Source of the DNA: Ornithinimicrobium sp.
Lineage (GTDB): Bacteria > Actinomycetota > Actinomycetes > Actinomycetales > Dermatophilaceae
Assembly: GCF_030537745.1 (NCBI RefSeq)
Contig: NZ_JAUNVI010000029.1
Location: forward strand, 1 to 38,871
Length of the DNA stretch: 38,871 nucleotides
Direction of reading: 5' to 3'
Made by a program: the position numbers and the translations under genes. Shown here piece by piece: positions 23,588-31,106 of this stretch. Under the pieces are notes generated by a model. That model was given only the letters and a program-made list of their open reading frames with translations, did no database searches and was not told where the DNA came from. Numbering within the stretch: the stretch's first letter is position 1; every line of letters begins with the position of its first letter.

Positions 23588-23593
23588 TACGGT
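23588..23593 (+). promoter_or_regulatory. -10 box (TACGGT) of leaderless SGNH hydrolase gene
   Basis: TACGGT is followed by six bases and the ATG at 23600. A GGAGGA at 23581 is too far away (13 bases) to be an ideal ribosome binding site, which also favours a leaderless start. Confidence 0.45.
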
Positions 23594-23599
23594 CCCAGG

Positions 23600-24406
23600 A
23601 TGGACTCCTTTCGCCGCACCATGTTGTCGCTCGGTTCCTGTCTGGCGCTCCTTGCCGCCCCCGCAGCGATGGCTGCCCCCGCCTCTGCTGCTGCTTCGCC
23701 CCCCGTGGTCTATGACGCGCTCGGTGACTCCTACGCTTCCGGCTTCGGGGTGCTCCCCATGATGGGCCTCTGCGGTCAGTCCGACGCCGCCTATGCCGTC
23801 CAGATCGACGGGCGGATGAAGATCGCCCTCGACGACTTCAACGCATGCGCGGGTGCCACCGTCCAGAAGATGATTGACGAGCAACTGAGTGGACTGGATG
23901 AGGAGACCAAATTGGTCACCGTCACCATCGGCGGCAACGACATCGGCTGGGTCCCGACGATCGGCGCCTGCCTGCTGTCCACAGACGTCAACTGCGCGGC
24001 GGCGATCAACGCCAGCACAGGCGCCATCTCTTATGTCCTGCCCACCCTGCTGAACCAGGCTTACGCCAGCATCGAGGCAAAGGCTCCGAATGCGCACGTG
24101 ATCGTGACCGGCTACGCGCCCTTCTTCTCCCCTGAGAGCGGGGACTATCTGAACGCCTCGGTGCAGGAGCAGCAGGCGATGAACGACGGAGCCAACCTGC
24201 TCAACGCAACCATCGCGGGGGTGGCGGCCGAGCACGGCTTCCAGTTCGTCGATGTGACCAAGCGATTCGCTGGCCACGGCGTGAACTCAAGGCGTCCCTA
24301 TATCCAAGACCTCAATGGGGTTGGCCCGTTCCATCCCACCGCAGCCGGCTACCGCGCCTACGCCGTATCACTGATCTCCTCGATCAACCCGCGCAGTTGG
24401 CGCTGA
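23600..24406 (+). CDS. Secreted SGNH/GDSL hydrolase
   Basis: This 268-residue protein has a Sec signal peptide (FRRTMLSLGSCLALLAAPAA, with AxA sites near residues 28-32) and a mature SGNH hydrolase domain. Catalytic features: Ser in YDALGDSYASGFG (block I), Gly in the ACAGATV region (block II), Asn in TIGGNDIGW (block III), and Asp/His in the C-terminal GPFHPTAAGYRAY (block V). Cysteines in the mature part (LCGQ, NACAG, GACLL, NCAAA) are placed as in secreted actinobacterial lipases that form disulfides. It likely hydrolyses an ester outside the cell; lipid, acylated glycan and cell-wall ester are all possible. It converges with nadE 16 bases downstream. Confidence 0.9.
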   Translation: MDSFRRTMLSLGSCLALLAAPAAMAAPASAAASPPVVYDALGDSYASGFGVLPMMGLCGQSDAAYAVQIDGRMKIALDDFNACAGATVQKMIDEQLSGLDEETKLVTVTIGGNDIGWVPTIGACLLSTDVNCAAAINASTGAISYVLPTLLNQAYASIEAKAPNAHVIVTGYAPFFSPESGDYLNASVQEQQAMNDGANLLNATIAGVAAEHGFQFVDVTKRFAGHGVNSRRPYIQDLNGVGPFHPTAAGYRAYAVSLISSINPRSWR

Positions 24407-24421
24407 GGCAGCGCCGCCACG

Positions 24422-25273
24422 TCACCTCCGGCGATCCTTCAGGAACCCGTCGGGGGTGATCGGTAGCGCCCGCTTGTGCGCTGTCCGGTAGTACCACCCC
24501 AGGATGGTCTGCTCATCCTCGGTGCAGATGTCCTGGCCCTCGAGGTAGTCGTCGACGACGTCATACCGCACCCCGAGGGCGATCTCGTCGGCGAGGAGCG
24601 GCTTGTCGTTCTCCAGGTCGGCCGTCGGGATCTTCTCGACGAGCTGCTCGGGGGCGCCGAGGTGGCGGGCGATCTGCTTGACCCGCCGCTTGGGCAGCCC
24701 GAACAACGGGGTGAGGTCGGCGGCGCCGTCACCGAATTTTGTGTAGAAGCCGACACACGCCTCCGCGGCCTGGTCCGTGCCCACGACGAGCAGGCCGCGC
24801 GCGCCGGCGATCGCGAACTGGGTGACCATCCGGTGCCGAGCCTTGACGTTGCCGCGGTGGTAGTCGTTGCGGGGGTCGTCGCGGGGCAGCCCCGCGGCCA
24901 GCAGCGCCTCCCAGTTGGCGTCGACGGAGGGGCCGATGTCGACGGTCCAGACCTCGTCGGGCGCGATGAAGTCGAGGGCTGCCTGCGCGTCGTGCTCATC
25001 CTTCTGCACCTGATAGGGCAGTCGCACCGCGATGAAGGTCGCTTCTCCGCCGTGCTCCCTGACCCGCTCGCACGCGCGTTGCGCCAGACGCCCGCCGACG
25101 GTTGAGTCCACGCCACCACTGATGCCCAGCACCAGCCCCTTGGTGCTCGTCTTCTCCAGGTAGGAAGCGAGGAAGCCAATGCGCCGCTCCGCCTCCGTGG
25201 TGGCGTCGAAGGTGGCGGGGTCCACCACTTCCAAGGCCGCGCGGATCTGCGCTTGCTGCTGCTTGTCGGTCAC
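24422..25273 (-). CDS. nadE: NH3-dependent NAD+ synthetase
   Basis: This 283-residue enzyme makes NAD+ from deamido-NAD+, ATP and ammonia. The PP-loop is LGISGGVDST, and other conserved blocks are NVKARHRMVTQFA, VGTDQAAEACVGFYTKFGDGAADLTPL, PLFGLPKRRVKQIA, and the C-terminal PTADLENDKPLLADE. The length matches the short ammonia-dependent form; there is no N-terminal glutaminase domain. The GTG at 25273 follows TAGAGT by six bases, so the mRNA is probably leaderless. Confidence 0.96.
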   Translation of the reverse strand: MTDKQQQAQIRAALEVVDPATFDATTEAERRIGFLASYLEKTSTKGLVLGISGGVDSTVGGRLAQRACERVREHGGEATFIAVRLPYQVQKDEHDAQAALDFIAPDEVWTVDIGPSVDANWEALLAAGLPRDDPRNDYHRGNVKARHRMVTQFAIAGARGLLVVGTDQAAEACVGFYTKFGDGAADLTPLFGLPKRRVKQIARHLGAPEQLVEKIPTADLENDKPLLADEIALGVRYDVVDDYLEGQDICTEDEQTILGWYYRTAHKRALPITPDGFLKDRRR

Positions 25274-25279
25274 ATTCAG

Positions 25280-25285
25280 ACTCTA
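25280..25285 (-). promoter_or_regulatory. -10 box (TAGAGT) of leaderless nadE
   Basis: TAGAGT on the minus strand lies six bases before the GTG start of nadE, in the 39-base gap after the DUF4349 gene. No good -35 is seen at 17 bases. Confidence 0.5.
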
Positions 25286-25312
25286 AGCCAGTCCGGGCGG
25301 TCGCTCGGTGTG

Positions 25313-26266
25313 TCAGGCGGGGTCGGTCGAGACGGGGGTGGTGGTGGGGGTGTGGCGCCGGCGGCGGAACCAGAGGAGGGCCGGGAGGCCGATCGCGGCG
25401 AACACGATCGCGAAGGGGAGCAGGGCGCCGGCAGCGGTGAGCAACACGGTGACCGAGGCCGTGAAGGCTGCCCACCCCTGCTGCAATCCCGCGACGAATC
25501 CGGTACTAGGCACTGCGGCCGCCAGCGTGGCGCCGTCCTCGGCCAGGTGCAGGGTGATCGTGGAGCGGCTGACGTCCTGAGCAAGCACCTTCATCCGCGC
25601 CTTGAGCGCGTCGAGGTCGGCCTCCCGGCTGGCGAGCTCACGCTCGAGGCTGGCGATCGACTCGACCGTGCCGGCCTTCTTGACCAAATCGCGGAGTCGC
25701 TCGGCGCTGGCTTCCAGCGTGGCGACCCGGGCCTCGACGTCGCGATACTCAGTGGTCACGTCCTCGGACTGGCTGCTGCTGGCGGTGACCGTGCCCAAGT
25801 CGCTCAGCCCGGTGACGACGGTGTCGAGGTCCTTCGAAGGGACTCGCAGGACCATGGTCGCCCAACCCGCTCGCTCCTCCTGCCCCGGCGTGACCTCCTC
25901 GGAGGACACCCATCCGCCCGAGGTGGTCGCTGCGGCTCGAGCTCGACTGACGGCAGCGGCGACGTCGTCGACGATCATCTCGATCTGCACCCGTCGGACC
26001 ATCATGACGTCGGCGGGGTCACCGGCTACCGCGCCCACGTCAACCACGTCCGCCACCGCGGAGTCTGCAGACGCCGCCTCACGCCGCCCGTCGGGAACGT
26101 CGGCGCCGCCGTCGGCAGCGGCTTCGTCATAGGCAGCCGCGTTGTCGGCGGCAGCCTCGCCCGCAGGACCCGCATCAGAGCCCGATGAGCAGGAGGTGAT
26201 CAACAACAGCGCCAGGACGACGCACAGCGTGGCCCAGGCTCGGTGCAAACTAGTGGTGACGGACAT
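25313..26266 (-). CDS. DUF4349 lipoprotein
   Basis: This 317-residue protein has a lipoprotein signal with lipobox LLITSC (Cys26), an Ala/Gly/Asp-rich spacer to about residue 75, then the DUF4349 domain. That domain contains VMMVRRVQIEMIVDDVAAAV, GGWVSSEEV, a VLRVPSKDLDTVVTGLSDLG block and a coiled-coil (about residues 170-220, VEARVATLEASAERLRDLV). A hydrophobic span near residue 260-300 and a basic C terminus (RRRRHTP) follow. It is thus lipid-anchored outside with a second membrane anchor at the C terminus. The function is unknown. GGAGG six bases before the ATG makes it a leadered gene, unlike most neighbours. Confidence 0.88.
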   Translation of the reverse strand: MSVTTSLHRAWATLCVVLALLLITSCSSGSDAGPAGEAAADNAAAYDEAAADGGADVPDGRREAASADSAVADVVDVGAVAGDPADVMMVRRVQIEMIVDDVAAAVSRARAAATTSGGWVSSEEVTPGQEERAGWATMVLRVPSKDLDTVVTGLSDLGTVTASSSQSEDVTTEYRDVEARVATLEASAERLRDLVKKAGTVESIASLERELASREADLDALKARMKVLAQDVSRSTITLHLAEDGATLAAAVPSTGFVAGLQQGWAAFTASVTVLLTAAGALLPFAIVFAAIGLPALLWFRRRRHTPTTTPVSTDPA

Positions 26267-26287
26267 CGTGGCCTCCAGGTGACGTGC

Positions 26288-26303
26288 GATCCGAAGTCGG
26301 ATC
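26288..26303. promoter_or_regulatory. 16-bp palindrome in the DUF4349 leader
   Basis: gatccgaagtcggatc has perfect seven-base arms around a two-base centre. It lies 22 bases upstream of the DUF4349 start, so it may be an operator or a small leader hairpin before the ribosome binding site. Confidence 0.4.
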
Positions 26304-26370
26304 TGGGGATAGATGACGCTGAGCTGTCCCTCCTGTGACCTGCCAACGGGGGGCCACGTTCCGGCGACCG

Positions 26371-26392
26371 GGTCACGAACGGATCACGAACC
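26371..26392 (+). promoter_or_regulatory. Two 11-bp direct repeats upstream of hemY
   Basis: ggtcacgaacg and gatcacgaacc are adjacent 11-base units sharing TCACGAAC exactly one helical turn apart, 18 bases before the hemY ATG. The spacing and TCA core resemble direct-repeat sites of OmpR-type regulators such as actinobacterial PhoP (PHO box), but this is a resemblance only. Confidence 0.4.
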
Positions 26393-26409
26393 GGTGAGAC
26401 GCTGAGATC

Positions 26410-27852
26410 ATGCCCACTGCTCGTCCCCCCGCAGCGCCCACCTATCTTGTGGTCGGCGCCGGCATCAGCGGACTGGCCGCTGCGGAGGAGTTGCTGCGCC
26501 TCCAGCCCAGCGCCCAGGTCACGATTCTGGAGAGCACCGACCGAGTGGGAGGCAAGATCCGCGGAGCCACGGTCGCCGGGCGCTCCGTCGACGTCGGCGC
26601 AGAAGCTTTCCTCGTCCGCCGCCCGGAGGCACTCGACCTCATCGAGCGGGCAGGGTTGTCCGATCAGCTGGTGCACCCCACGGCTGCCTCGGCGCAGGTA
26701 TGGAGCAGAGGCCACCTCCATCCGTTGCCGCGGCGGACCTTCATGGGGGTGCCGGCGGAGACGGCATCCCTGCTCGGCCTGCTCACCCAGGAGGAGGTCG
26801 ACAGAGTTCGCGCCGAAACGACTCCCACCCTGGAGGCCGCCGACACCTCGGTCGCAGAGTTGGTCACGCAACGGCTCGGCCCGGCCGTCACACAGCGCCT
26901 CGTCGAGCCGCTCCTCGGCGGGGTCTACGCCGGCCACGCCGAGCTGCTCTCGGCACGTGCGTGTCTGCCCCGTCTGCTTGCCGTCGCACAACGCGGCGGG
27001 TCGCTGCTGGAGGCGGTGGCCGCGATGCTTCCACCGCCCACCGACACGGCCCACGCGTCTGCCCCAGACCCCGTCTTCGCGACCGTCCGCGGCGGCCTGC
27101 ATCAACTCCCGGGCACGTTGGCCCAACGCCTGGTCGCGCAGGGCGTCACCATCGTGACCGACACCACAGTCCGCGAGGTCCACCTCCTGCCAGCCGGTGG
27201 TTATGAGCTGGTGACGGGACCACGGCCCAGCCCCACGACATACCGCGCTGATCAGTTGGTGCTGGCAGTCCCGGCCGCCCCGGCCGCGCGACTGCTCGCG
27301 CACATCACGCCGGAAGCGAGTCGGCTCCTGGGCACGGTGGAGACCGCCTCGATGGGCGTCGTGACGCTGGCCCTGCCGAGCGCCGACCTCGGGCACATCC
27401 CCGGCTCCGGCTTTCTCGTGCCGCCGGTGGAAGGTCGCACGGTCAAGGCCGCCACCTTCAGCGCCAACAAATGGGACTGGGTGCGCGAGACCGGCCTGGG
27501 TGCTGGGCCGGACGGGACCGACCTCACCTATCTGCGTGCGTCGGTCGGCCGCCATCGGGAGGAGTCCACGCTGCAAGTCAGCGATGACGACCTCGTCGCC
27601 GCTTGCCTCACCGACCTGGGTGCCGCGATGGGCCGAAGACTGCCGTCGCCGGTCGACGTGCACGTCCACAGATGGGGAGGAGCGCTGCCGCAGTATGCCG
27701 TGGGGCATGTGGACCTGGTCGCGTCGGTGCGTGCGGCGGTCGACGCGGTCCCTGGTCTCGGTGTGTGCGGTGCCGTCTTCGAGGGGGTGGGGATCCCGGC
27801 GTGCATCGGTGCAGCCCGCCGGTCGGCTGCCCAGGTCCTCGCGAGACGATGA
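26410..27852 (+). CDS. hemY: Coproporphyrinogen III / protoporphyrinogen oxidase (HemY type)
   Basis: This 480-residue FAD enzyme oxidises coproporphyrinogen III to coproporphyrin III in the Gram-positive heme route (cgoX is the newer name). The N-terminal dinucleotide-binding motif is VVGAGISGLAAAEEL, followed by ILESTDRVGGKIR. The middle has LVEPLLGGVYAGHAELLS and PVFATVRGGLHQLP, and the C terminus has the FAD-closing segment PGLGVCGAVFEGVGIPACIG. The product is soluble. The start has no strong ribosome binding site; GACGCT six bases upstream is a poor -10. It precedes hemQ by four bases, forming an operon. Confidence 0.95.
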   Translation: MPTARPPAAPTYLVVGAGISGLAAAEELLRLQPSAQVTILESTDRVGGKIRGATVAGRSVDVGAEAFLVRRPEALDLIERAGLSDQLVHPTAASAQVWSRGHLHPLPRRTFMGVPAETASLLGLLTQEEVDRVRAETTPTLEAADTSVAELVTQRLGPAVTQRLVEPLLGGVYAGHAELLSARACLPRLLAVAQRGGSLLEAVAAMLPPPTDTAHASAPDPVFATVRGGLHQLPGTLAQRLVAQGVTIVTDTTVREVHLLPAGGYELVTGPRPSPTTYRADQLVLAVPAAPAARLLAHITPEASRLLGTVETASMGVVTLALPSADLGHIPGSGFLVPPVEGRTVKAATFSANKWDWVRETGLGAGPDGTDLTYLRASVGRHREESTLQVSDDDLVAACLTDLGAAMGRRLPSPVDVHVHRWGGALPQYAVGHVDLVASVRAAVDAVPGLGVCGAVFEGVGIPACIGAARRSAAQVLARR

Positions 27853-27856
27853 GGCC

Positions 27857-28570
27857 ATGAGCACGAATACCCATCACGAGCCTTCGCCAGAACTCGTCGA
27901 ACAGGTCAACACCGCTGTTCGCTACGCCGCCTACTCCGTCTTCCGTTCCACGCTCGCTCTGCCACCGGACCGGGGCGGGTTGGCCGACCAGGTGCGGGAG
28001 CTGTTCACCGAGCTGCAGGAGGAGGGCCTGGTCATCCGCGGCCTGTATGACGTGGCCGGTTTCCGTGCCGACGCGGACCTGCTCATCTGGTGGCACTCCG
28101 ACGATGTTGAGCTGATCCAGAAGGCCTACCAGAAGTTCCGTCAGACGCGCCTGGGTCACCACCTCGAGCCGGTCTGGAGCAACATCGGGCTGCACCGCCC
28201 CAGCGAGTTCAACCGTGGGCACATCCCGGCCTTCCTGGCCGGGACCGAGCCAAAGAAGTTCATCTGCGTCTACCCGTTCGTGCGGTCCTACGACTGGTAC
28301 GTCTTGGACCCCGCCGAGCGCAGCCGCATGCTGCGCGAGCACGGCCAGGCTGCGCACGCCTACAAGGACGTGCAGGCCAACACGATCTCCGCGTTTGCTC
28401 TGGGCGACTACGAGTGGCTGCTCGCCTTTGAGGCCGACGAGGTCCACCGCATCACCGACCTCATGCGGGAGTTGCGCGCCGTCGACGCCCGTCTGCACGT
28501 GCGCGAAGAGATCCCGTTCTTCACCGGTCCGATGCTGACCCTGGATGAGCTGGTCGAGCGACTGCCCTGA
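27857..28570 (+). CDS. hemQ: Coproheme decarboxylase (chlorite-dismutase-like HemQ)
   Basis: This 237-residue enzyme performs the last step of the coproporphyrin-dependent heme pathway, converting coproheme to heme b with peroxide (chdC). It belongs to the chlorite dismutase family. Visible blocks are AYSVFRSTLALP near the N terminus, GLYDVAGFRADADLLIWWHS, EPKKFICVYPFVRSYDWYVL (the Tyr of DWY is at the position used as radical in characterised homologues, from family knowledge), REHGQAAHAYKDVQANT and GDYEWLLAFE. The ATG at 27857 follows the hemY stop by four bases. A strong terminator follows the gene. Confidence 0.95.
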   Translation: MSTNTHHEPSPELVEQVNTAVRYAAYSVFRSTLALPPDRGGLADQVRELFTELQEEGLVIRGLYDVAGFRADADLLIWWHSDDVELIQKAYQKFRQTRLGHHLEPVWSNIGLHRPSEFNRGHIPAFLAGTEPKKFICVYPFVRSYDWYVLDPAERSRMLREHGQAAHAYKDVQANTISAFALGDYEWLLAFEADEVHRITDLMRELRAVDARLHVREEIPFFTGPMLTLDELVERLP

Positions 28571-28592
28571 GCCAGGCGCGCCGCAGACCAAG

Positions 28593-28627
28593 CAGCGACC
28601 CCCTCGACCGTGTCGAGGGGGTCGCTG
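28593..28627. terminator. Bidirectional terminator between hemQ and msrB
   Basis: A perfect 16-base stem (left arm cagcgaccccctcgac) with a three-base loop fills the 73-base gap between two convergent genes. It has no T-run on either strand, which is common in high-GC genomes. Confidence 0.85.
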
Positions 28628-28643
28628 CCATCAGCCAAGCCCC

Positions 28644-29108
28644 TCAGGAGCTGGAGTCGGCGGCCTTCGGCTGCAGCGTCATCGAAATGCTGTTCATGCA
28701 GTAGCGCAGGTCGGTGGGGGTGTCATAGCCTTCGCCCTCGAAGACGTGCCCGAGGTGTGAGCCACACGCCTTGCACCGGACCTCGGTGCGGACCCGGCCC
28801 AGGGAGGCATCCTCGATGAGCTCGACCCGGTCCTGCGCCAGCGGGGTGTAGAAGCTCGGCCAGCCGCAGTTGCTGTGAAACTTGGTCTCGCTCGTGAACA
28901 GCTCGGCTCCGCAAGCACGGCAGGCGTAGACGCCTTCGGTGGTGGCGTCGGTGTACTCGCCGACGAAGGGGCGCTCGGTGCCCGCTTCGCGCAGCACGTG
29001 ATACTCCTCCGACGTCAGCTGGTCGCGCCACTCCTGCTCGGTCTTGGTCTGCGGGTAGGAAGTGCTGGTGGATCGTGCGTCGGTCGCGGGGGTGCTGTGG
29101 TTGGCCAT
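28644..29108 (-). CDS. msrB: Peptide methionine (R)-S-oxide reductase
   Basis: This 154-residue enzyme reduces methionine-R-sulfoxide in proteins. The fold markers are KFHSNCGWPSFYTPL, two zinc CxxC pairs (CRAC and CKAC), GSHLGHVFEGEG and the catalytic Cys in LRYCMNSISM. The first 20 residues are a polar extension rich in Ser and Thr, so 29108 may not be the only start; no strong ribosome binding site is visible. It converges with hemQ across a shared terminator. Confidence 0.95.
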   Translation of the reverse strand: MANHSTPATDARSTSTSYPQTKTEQEWRDQLTSEEYHVLREAGTERPFVGEYTDATTEGVYACRACGAELFTSETKFHSNCGWPSFYTPLAQDRVELIEDASLGRVRTEVRCKACGSHLGHVFEGEGYDTPTDLRYCMNSISMTLQPKAADSSS

Positions 29109-29167
29109 GGTGAGGTCAACGATAGGACCGCCGAGATCCTTCCGTCGCCTCAGCAGCGACGAGAGGA

Positions 29168-29202
29168 CGAGGCCGCCGCACCGCTGGGGTGCGACGGCCT
29201 CG
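29168..29202 (-). terminator. Terminator of the secreted-protein gene
   Basis: A 15-base stem with one mismatch (outer arms cgaggccg... / ...cggcctcg) and a five-base loop lies 21 bases after the stop at 29223. It sits between two minus-strand genes and would separate their transcripts. Confidence 0.7.
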
Positions 29203-29222
29203 GGCCATCCTGGTCAGGACGG

Positions 29223-29864
29223 TCAGGGGAGGTTCATCCTCTGCATCCCGCGGTAGCTGCCCACGATCCCGTCGCCATCGATGCTCGATCCGTCCAGCGT
29301 GCCGGTGACGTTGGCGTTCTTGAAGGTTTGGCTCCACCGGTAGCGGTAGCTCTCACCCGTGTTGGGATCGTTAAAGCTGCTGGATTCGGTGCTCCGGATC
29401 GACTTGCCGTAGGTGGACAGGGTGGCCTGCAACGTCAGCTCGCCCAGCTCGGCGTAGTCCTCTTCCCCAGTCTCCTCGTCATAGGACGACGAGTAGGCGT
29501 TGACGACTCCCGAGACCTTCGTCGCCCCGTTCTTGCCCTTGGCCGTCGTCACCGAAAGCCCAGAGCCTTCCAGCCAGACGTCGCCCAGGTAGTCACAGCC
29601 CTCGTCCTCCCACGGGATGGCTCCGTCGGCGCACTCGAAGGTGGCCAGATAGCCCATGGCATCCTTGCCCATGACGTCCACGTTGCCTGACCAGTAGTTG
29701 CCAGGGACGGTGTCGGAGGTTTCTGGTCCTTCGATGGCGAAGGCGATGATCTTGCCAGATTGCTTGATCCGCACCGAGGTCGCGGCCGAGGACGGCAGCA
29801 CCATGCCGACCACGAGTGGGACAGCGAGGAGGGCGGCGGTCAGCGTGCGAGTCGTGTGACGCAT
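29223..29864 (-). CDS. Secreted protein of unknown function
   Basis: This 213-residue protein has a Sec signal peptide (RHTTRTLTAALLAVPLVVGM, with cleavage near SSAA at residues 25-28). The mature part is acidic and rich in Ser, Thr, Gly and Asp, with alternating polar/hydrophobic stretches that suggest beta structure. Two cysteines (78 and 90, in FECADG and EGCDYL) could form one disulfide. I recognise no family. The ATG at 29864 has AAGGGG seven bases upstream; a reading to 29966 starts before the signal peptide and was rejected. It has its own terminator and is divergent from the DNA-repair operon, 149 bases away. Confidence 0.75.
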   Translation of the reverse strand: MRHTTRTLTAALLAVPLVVGMVLPSSAATSVRIKQSGKIIAFAIEGPETSDTVPGNYWSGNVDVMGKDAMGYLATFECADGAIPWEDEGCDYLGDVWLEGSGLSVTTAKGKNGATKVSGVVNAYSSSYDEETGEEDYAELGELTLQATLSTYGKSIRSTESSSFNDPNTGESYRYRWSQTFKNANVTGTLDGSSIDGDGIVGSYRGMQRMNLP

Positions 29865-30000
29865 GTGGTTCCCCTTTGAACCGAGGCCGAGCGGCCTGGT
29901 GGACCCTCGTCGGGCGTCGACGCGGTATCTCACCAATGTCTGCGGGCCAGCAAAGGTTGCTGCCAAGGAGAGTGACGCACCTCACATCGGCGCACGCGGC

Positions 30001-30006
30001 TAGATT
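30001..30006 (+). promoter_or_regulatory. -10 box (TAGATT) of leaderless LigD-polymerase operon
   Basis: TAGATT ends seven bases before the ATG at 30014, so that codon rather than the in-frame ATG at 30008 is the likely leaderless start. No strong -35 is visible. Confidence 0.5.
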
Positions 30007-30013
30007 GATGGGC

Positions 30014-31102
30014 ATGCCTGATGCCGTCGTCCTTCGCGCCACGGGACCTGCTGGTGCCCGCAAGGAGGTCCGGCTCTCCAGCCCCGACAAGGTCGTCTGG
30101 CCAGCCACTGAGCGCGGCTCGGCGATCACCAAGGCCGACCTCGCGGCATACCTGAGTGCCGTCGTCACGCCCATGGTGAGAGCGTTGACCGATCGGCCCG
30201 TCACCCTCCAACGGGTGCGTGGCGGGATCGAGGGCGAGGAGTTCTACTCCAAGAACCCGCCCAAAGGGGTGCCGGAATGGTCGCGGACCACGACCCGCAC
30301 CTACCCCTCCGGCCGCAGCCACCCGCAGTTGGTCATCGACGACGAGGCGACGCTGCTGTGGACCGCGCAGATGGGCACCGTCACGTGGCACCCGTGGCCG
30401 GTACGGTCCAGCGACAACGACCATCCTGACGAGATCCGGATCGACCTGGACCCGGAGCCCGGCCTCACGTTCGCAGACATCGTGGAGACGGCCCGAGCGC
30501 TGCGTGAGGTGATGACGTCCGCGGGGCTGCGACCCTACGTCAAGACCACCGGCAGTCGCGGCGTGCACGTCTTCGCGGCGATCCGGCCCCGGCTGGAGTT
30601 CTTGGAGGTGCGGCACGCCGTGATCGGGTTGGCCCGTGAGCTCGAGCGAGGACTCCCAGACTTGGTGACCACCTCTTGGTGGAAGGAGGAAAGGGGCAAG
30701 CGGGTTTTTGTCGACTTCAACCAGGCGACCCGCGACCGGACGCTCGCGGCCGCGTGGAGCCCGCGCATCCTGCCGGGCGCGCCGGTGTCGGTGCCGATGA
30801 CCTGGGAACAGCTGGGGGACTATGCCCCTGACGAGCTGACCGTGCACGAGGTCCCGGCCTGGCTGCAGGAGCACGGTGACGCGTGGGCGGACCTGCACGA
30901 TGAGCCCGGTGACGTCGAGGGCGCTTATGCCCTGTGGGAGGCCGACCTGGAGCGTGGGCTCGGCGAGCTGAACTTCCCTCCTGACCATCCCAAGATGCCG
31001 GGCGAGCCGCCGCGGGTGCAGCCGAGCAAGAAGGTCGCGGCCAACTGGGACGAGCACGGGCAGCGCGTCGAGCAGGTCGGTCACCGGGATCAGGCAGACT
31101 GA
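30014..31102 (+). CDS. ligD: LigD-type DNA polymerase/primase domain protein
   Basis: This 362-residue protein is a stand-alone LigD polymerase domain (archaeo-eukaryotic primase fold), which adds (ribo)nucleotides during non-homologous end joining or related gap repair. Recognisable parts are LSSPDKVVWPATERG near the N terminus, FYSKNPPKGVPEW, TWHPWPVRSSDNDHPDEI, the catalytic Asp pair in RIDLDPEPG, TTGSRGVHVF, and VFVDFNQATRDRT. The C-terminal 50 residues are charged and probably flexible. No phosphoesterase or ligase domain is fused; the ligase is the next gene, four bases away. No Ku gene is in this window. Confidence 0.93.
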   Translation: MPDAVVLRATGPAGARKEVRLSSPDKVVWPATERGSAITKADLAAYLSAVVTPMVRALTDRPVTLQRVRGGIEGEEFYSKNPPKGVPEWSRTTTRTYPSGRSHPQLVIDDEATLLWTAQMGTVTWHPWPVRSSDNDHPDEIRIDLDPEPGLTFADIVETARALREVMTSAGLRPYVKTTGSRGVHVFAAIRPRLEFLEVRHAVIGLARELERGLPDLVTTSWWKEERGKRVFVDFNQATRDRTLAAAWSPRILPGAPVSVPMTWEQLGDYAPDELTVHEVPAWLQEHGDAWADLHDEPGDVEGAYALWEADLERGLGELNFPPDHPKMPGEPPRVQPSKKVAANWDEHGQRVEQVGHRDQAD

Positions 31103-31106
31103 CGAC

